Positions 41,175-45,109 of a stretch of DNA of 45,109 bases are shown here, piece by piece (the stretch's first letter is position 1; each line of letters begins with the position of its first letter). The notes below the pieces were generated by a model, which worked only from the letters and a program-made list of their open reading frames with translations, searched no databases and had not been told where the DNA came from. The stretch is from Clostridiales bacterium. Lineage in GTDB: Bacteria > Bacillota > Clostridia > Oscillospirales > Oscillospiraceae. The translations under genes were made by a program, and so were the position numbers. The DNA is taken from positions 485,916 through 531,024 of the forward strand of contig CABIXV010000002.1 in assembly GCA_902362775.1 (NCBI GenBank). Reading direction: 5' to 3'.

Positions 41175-41220
41175 AAAACCGCCCCCTTTTGGACCTAGTG
41201 TGCCAAAAGCTGGGCGGTTT
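41172..41220 (-). terminator. Attenuator-like terminator at the 5' end of the TSUP genes
   Basis: On the reverse strand AAACCGCCC...CTTTTGG (41203-41220) pairs with CCAAAAG...GGGCGGTTT (41176-41192) and is followed by a run of T up to the TTG start. No gene lies upstream on this strand for over 300 bases before the window's large forward gene, so it terminates the leader itself. The RBS sits in the 3' arm. This arrangement suits attenuation or a riboswitch-type control. Confidence 0.65.
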
Positions 41221-41336
41221 ATGTAAAAAGTCAGCTTGAATAAAAAGAGGGGCCCGCTCATTTAGGCGGCAGACACAAATTTGAAAAGGTGTACATTTAC
41301 AAATTCAGAAATAAGATGAAAATTATTGTCAAATGG

Positions 41337-41365
41337 TTGCTTTTCTCCCCCGTTAATGCTATATT
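41337..41365 (+). promoter_or_regulatory. Promoter of the large surface-protein gene
   Basis: TTGCTT (41337-41342) and TATATT (41360-41365) are 17 bases apart with an extended TGC before the -10 box. A leader of about 118 nt follows, with no recognised RNA motif. Confidence 0.6.
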
Positions 41366-41489
41366 TTAATATTGTATAGGTGTGCTCTCAAAACTTTTTG
41401 TAGGTACACATTTTGAAACAAGCGAAGGAGGATGACAGTCAAATTAGTATATGTTTATTCCTTATTTTTTACGTAGAGGAGGAAATTTT

Positions 41490-44400
41490 GTGAAGAAAAA
41501 ACTTTTGGCAGGATTCATGACTTTGTGTATGCTTCTGTCCCTCGTTCCTTCGGCTGTGTTTGCCGTCGAGGACCAGAGCAGCCAAGCTGATGCGGCAGAC
41601 GAAGCCACCGTATCCACCCGTGAAGAATTGGAAGCCGCGTTGAACAATTCTTCCGTGTCCACTATCAATATCGCCCAGGATATTGAGATGGGTGACACAG
41701 ACTGGGAGGGCATCCAGATTGAATCAGGGCGCGTTCTGGTCATCAATGGTAATGGGAATGCCATCTCCGATCTCAAGGTGCACAAAGCTTATATGGGACC
41801 GAATGGCTCCGGAATTCCGGGTGATGGCGGCTCCTGCGACTATTACACTGGCTGGATTGCCAATAATAAGGGAACGCTGACCATCAACGACTTGACTTTT
41901 TCCGGTGCTGAGATCGATGCAAACCCGCTGACTACCGCAGAAAACTCCACTGGCTCCAGCATTTTGGCTGTGGTCGTGGCCAACAACACCGGAACTTTGA
42001 CTTACAATAATGTCAATGTCGTGGACAGCACTGTGAGGGGCTACACCAAGGTTGGTCTGCTTCACGGCTTTACCCAAAGCGGTTCCTTTGTAGCAAATAA
42101 ATGCTCCGTGACGAACAGCCATGTGGTTCTGGAGGCCGACGGCACCGATCCAGAGGCCTGCTTCAGCGGTGTCCTAATTGGTTACGACGGGAGCAATAAA
42201 GCCAAGACCAACGGCATCAGCATGTCCGGCTGTGACATCACCATAGACGACAGCGTAAATTGGGAGGCTGAGATAGAGACCAAACCGGACGGTACGCAAT
42301 ACGTAAACGGTTATGGTCTCACTTCTCCCACATATACGCATGGCCCTGATGGTGATAACTCGGTGGCCTTTGCGGCTGAGGTCGGCGGTTATCAGTATGA
42401 AACGCTGGCCGACGCCATCGCTGCCGCCCAAGACGGCGACACTGTGAACCTGCTGGACAGTATAACTTGTACTGCTAATACAGACCTCACTGAAGTTAAA
42501 TCTGTAACAGTAGATTTTGCTAAGAATACATTTACTGGAGATAATAAGAATATTGCAATTCGGAGCAAAGCGAAGGGTGACGGCTTACTAACTCTGATGA
42601 ACGGTACTATTACCGCTGGAGATGGTACCTATTGTACACTCGGTGCGGCTGATGGGTCTACAATCGTTGCAAAAGACATGATCCTCAATAATAGTACTGC
42701 ATTTGGGGCTAGTATAAAAGCTTTTGCTGGAGGCACTATTGAGTTAAGGGATTCTCAGCTAAACTCCACCACAGGCGGCGGTGTAACAGCCGCCGGCGGC
42801 ACAGTAAATATTTATAACAGCAATATCTCACAGACAGGATACTATGATTGGAATAGTATGATTGCTTCTGCCAGCAACGGAACTGGTATCGTAAATATTT
42901 ATAGTGGCGAATTCACCTCGGAAAATTATGGTCTTTATATTTTTAGCAGTGGCGGGACGATCAATGTATACGGCGGAACGTTTACCGTTACAGGAGATAA
43001 GCCCATGCTGAAAGCGGATCTAGACCTGGGGTCATATCCGGACGCCACGGCTGCGATTAATATTTCCGGCGGTACCTTCAATGGCACCATTGATGTAGCT
43101 GACAATGATAGAGTGCATCTGAATATTACCGGCGGCACCTTCTCTGAAAAGCCCGACGAGAAATACATTGTTCCTGGCTATACTGCCAACGAAGTCGAAG
43201 GTAAATGGGTCGTTGAGGCAAAGTTAGGCATGGAGGCCGACACCATCGTTTCCGACGATACCGTCAGCGCCGAAGTTGTCGGTAAATTCAATACCTCTGG
43301 TGAAAACGGCGAGGGTGTTGAAACCAGCGGCGGCAAGTTGGAAATCAGCGTGACCACTGGTGTAGATGGTCAGCCTGCCGAGAATGTGGACAAGACCACC
43401 GTCACCATTCAGTCCATCTCTCTGGAATCTGTAAAGGACAGCGCCGTATCCGAGGTAGCCATCGCCACCGACGTGGGCACCGTCACCCTGAACAAGGATG
43501 CCTGGAACACCATCACCAACAACGCCAACGGCGATAGCGTGACCCTGACTGTGGAGGAGAGGGACAATGGCGGCTGGACCGTGTCCGCCGTTAACGCCAG
43601 CGGCGACCCCGTGTTCTCCGCTGAGGACGACACCCGCAAGGGCGAGATCACCGTTTCTGTGCCCTATAATCAGGAACTGACCGATGGTCAGAGTGTCGTG
43701 GTTTACTATGTGGGTGAAAATGGCCAGTTGGAGTCTATGACCACCACCTATGAGGCCGGCACCCTGTCCTGGACCACCGACCACTTGTCTGACTTTGGGC
43801 CCGTGGTAATTGGTCCCGAGGATGAGGCCGTCTGGGTTTCCGGAAGCGAGCTCAAGGCGGGCAAGCTGTCTAAGGCTCTGGAGGAGCTGGCTTCTGCCGG
43901 CGGCACCATAGACCTGGTAAAGGATGCAACCCTTACTGATGCTAAGTTCACCATCAGCAAGGATATCACCATTCAGAAGACTGCCACCGCCGAAGGTGCT
44001 TTGTCCATCGGCGCAACTACGGCTGGCGAGCCTACTACCGGCGCCTTTACGATCACCGAGAACGCCGCTCTGACCTTGAACGGCGTGAAGCTGACGGTTA
44101 AGGGCACTGCTGATACCGAAGGAAAGGGCGGCAATTACGACGGCACCGGCTTCATTCTGAATAACAGCGCCAATGGCAACGGCGGCAAGCTGATCCTGAA
44201 CAATGCCGAGGTGGAACTGACTGGGCTGCAGCGCGGCATGGTGTTCCAGGTGTCCGCCGAAAATCTGGCCAGTGTCGAGATGATCAATTCCAAGCTGACC
44301 ATCCAGAATATCGACGGCAACGCCTCCAACGGCGGCGTGTGGAATATCAAGGATCATTCCACTGTCACCGTAAACGGCTGCGGCGACTATGGTCTAAGCG

Positions 44401-45109
44401 TACAGGATATCACCGTAGATAATTCTACCGTCAATGTCACGAATGTAGACAAGACCGGCGTGGTCGCCCAGGATGTAACTGTGTCCGGCGGCGGCTCCAT
44501 CTCTGTGACCAACAGCGGCAAGGAATTGCCCTGCAAAGACTGGCAGGGCAACGACATGAACGCCGTGGTGGAATTGAAGTCTGACGGATCTTTGACAGTA
44601 GACGAAAATTCCAAGCTCACTGCCAGCGGCAACAAGGATAAGGACGGCAAGCCCGTTGACAAGATCGATATCAACGGTGGCACTCTGGACAACAAGGGCG
44701 CCATCACCGGCGAGATCGTCACCACCGCACCCGCAGGCTCCCACACCGTCAAGGTCGTGGTGAACGGCCAGGTCATTGACATTCAAACCGTGGCCAACAA
44801 CAGTTCCTTCACCCTGCCTGCTGCCCCTGCCGGGGACAACTTCCAGGGCTGGTATGACGGCACCACAGTTCATACCGCCGGTGCGACAGTGACCATTACC
44901 GCCGATGTGACCTTTACCGCCAGTTGGTACACCTCCGGCGGCGGTGGAGGCGGCGGCTCCAGCAGCTACTCCATCAGCGTGGACAAGAACATTGACAACG
45001 GCAGCGTGACTGTCTCCCCCAAGAGCGCCTCCAGCGGCCGGACGGTGACCATCACCGTCAAGCCCGACGAGGGCTATGAGCTGGACGAGCTGACCGTCAC
45101 CGACAAGAA
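41490..45109 (+). CDS. Very large secreted repeat/beta-helix surface protein, incomplete at right edge
   Basis: Starts at GTG 41490 with GGAGG 7 bases upstream and stays open to the window end (at least 1206 residues). Signal peptide MKKKLLAGFM... with cleavage probably after residue 25 (AVFA). Residues ~30-290 and ~300-580 have many short beta turns with G-G-T-F motifs (ISGGTFNGTI, ITGGTFSEKP), typical of right-handed beta-helix adhesins; ETLADAIAAAQDGDTVNLL is a recurrent repeat start. A Listeria-Bacteroides type repeat (FQGWYDGTT...FTASW) lies near residues 1105-1148, then a glycine linker and an InlB-B/Flg_new-like repeat (NGSVTVSPKSASSGRTVTITV). S-layer homology or sortase anchoring may follow outside. 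Probably wall-attached; ligand unknown. Confidence 0.85.
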   Translation, partial: MKKKLLAGFMTLCMLLSLVPSAVFAVEDQSSQADAADEATVSTREELEAALNNSSVSTINIAQDIEMGDTDWEGIQIESGRVLVINGNGNAISDLKVHKAYMGPNGSGIPGDGGSCDYYTGWIANNKGTLTINDLTFSGAEIDANPLTTAENSTGSSILAVVVANNTGTLTYNNVNVVDSTVRGYTKVGLLHGFTQSGSFVANKCSVTNSHVVLEADGTDPEACFSGVLIGYDGSNKAKTNGISMSGCDITIDDSVNWEAEIETKPDGTQYVNGYGLTSPTYTHGPDGDNSVAFAAEVGGYQYETLADAIAAAQDGDTVNLLDSITCTANTDLTEVKSVTVDFAKNTFTGDNKNIAIRSKAKGDGLLTLMNGTITAGDGTYCTLGAADGSTIVAKDMILNNSTAFGASIKAFAGGTIELRDSQLNSTTGGGVTAAGGTVNIYNSNISQTGYYDWNSMIASASNGTGIVNIYSGEFTSENYGLYIFSSGGTINVYGGTFTVTGDKPMLKADLDLGSYPDATAAINISGGTFNGTIDVADNDRVHLNITGGTFSEKPDEKYIVPGYTANEVEGKWVVEAKLGMEADTIVSDDTVSAEVVGKFNTSGENGEGVETSGGKLEISVTTGVDGQPAENVDKTTVTIQSISLESVKDSAVSEVAIATDVGTVTLNKDAWNTITNNANGDSVTLTVEERDNGGWTVSAVNASGDPVFSAEDDTRKGEITVSVPYNQELTDGQSVVVYYVGENGQLESMTTTYEAGTLSWTTDHLSDFGPVVIGPEDEAVWVSGSELKAGKLSKALEELASAGGTIDLVKDATLTDAKFTISKDITIQKTATAEGALSIGATTAGEPTTGAFTITENAALTLNGVKLTVKGTADTEGKGGNYDGTGFILNNSANGNGGKLILNNAEVELTGLQRGMVFQVSAENLASVEMINSKLTIQNIDGNASNGGVWNIKDHSTVTVNGCGDYGLSVQDITVDNSTVNVTNVDKTGVVAQDVTVSGGGSISVTNSGKELPCKDWQGNDMNAVVELKSDGSLTVDENSKLTASGNKDKDGKPVDKIDINGGTLDNKGAITGEIVTTAPAGSHTVKVVVNGQVIDIQTVANNSSFTLPAAPAGDNFQGWYDGTTVHTAGATVTITADVTFTASWYTSGGGGGGGSSSYSISVDKNIDNGSVTVSPKSASSGRTVTITVKPDEGYELDELTVTDK

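Noticed and set aside
41411..41475. A 14-codon ORF (ATG after AAGGAGG) in the leader of the surface protein
   Set aside because: The RBS directly abuts the ATG, so translation is unlikely; no sign of conservation can be judged.

Overview
The window looks like chromosomal DNA of a GC-rich, anaerobic, spore-forming Firmicute of the class Clostridia, most like the Oscillospiraceae (Flavonifractor/Lawsonibacter/Intestinimonas type). The reasons are the AGGAGG-type ribosome binding sites, consensus sigma-A promoters, a SAM-I riboswitch, SpoVAC and a Spo0E-like protein, a butyrate-pathway 3-hydroxybutyryl-CoA dehydrogenase, pyruvate phosphate dikinase, two DegV proteins, and several Clostridia-type families of unknown function (DUF1836, DUF4358, DUF1294, PF06541). 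The genus is inference; no rRNA or other marker gene is present.

Layout. 1-6.3 kb: the start of a DUF1294 gene (reverse), then ppdK with its own promoter, a roughly 137-nt leader and a terminator, then an iron alcohol dehydrogenase overlapping a class-3-type aldehyde dehydrogenase. 6.3-6.9 kb: a small divergent module, a ribbon-helix-helix regulator facing a consensus promoter whose spacer is a perfect palindrome, driving a Spo0E-like small protein that appears split by a one-base frameshift. 6.9-13.4 kb: a CofE-like ligase, a secreted copper-amine-oxidase-like-domain protein, an Old Yellow Enzyme family oxidoreductase, and a Tet(M)-like ribosomal GTPase fused to a Rae1/YacP (NYN) endonuclease domain. 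13.4-19 kb: a forward run of PF06541, DUF1836, DegV, prmA, a metallophosphoesterase and DUF2156. 19-22.9 kb: reverse unit thrE, SGNH hydrolase, DUF4358 lipoprotein, then a second DegV. 22.9-23.5 kb: a decayed serine-recombinase remnant, strong inverted repeats and tRNA-Arg(CCG). 23.5-25.3 kb: a phosphopantetheinyl transferase, a DUF6512-like membrane protein and a solitary spoVAC. 25.3-30.7 kb: reverse deoC, metK (behind a SAM-I riboswitch), hbd, greA, an unlisted 53-residue membrane protein and ahcY. 30.8-34.2 kb: a rhomboid-fold protein with a C-terminal metal-binding tail, a CpcT-like protein and a COG2509 flavoprotein. 34.4-39 kb: a solitary tyrosine recombinase, ruvX, an ABM-domain protein, an EFR1 flavodoxin-ferredoxin, and a class II aldolase overlapping mtnA. 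39-41.2 kb: a GH13 glycosidase and a TSUP transporter split into two half-size genes behind an attenuator-like terminator. 41.5 kb to the end: a very large secreted surface protein that runs off the window.

How genes may work together. metK, ahcY and the class II aldolase-mtnA pair all handle SAM and its by-products. No later classical methionine-salvage gene follows mtnA, so the pair could be a DHAP shunt that recycles 5-methylthioribose phosphate. ppdK and the alcohol/aldehyde dehydrogenase pair belong to pyruvate and C2/C4 fermentation. The GTPase-Rae1 fusion brings a ribosome A-site GTPase and an A-site mRNA nuclease into one chain and is the most intriguing single gene here.
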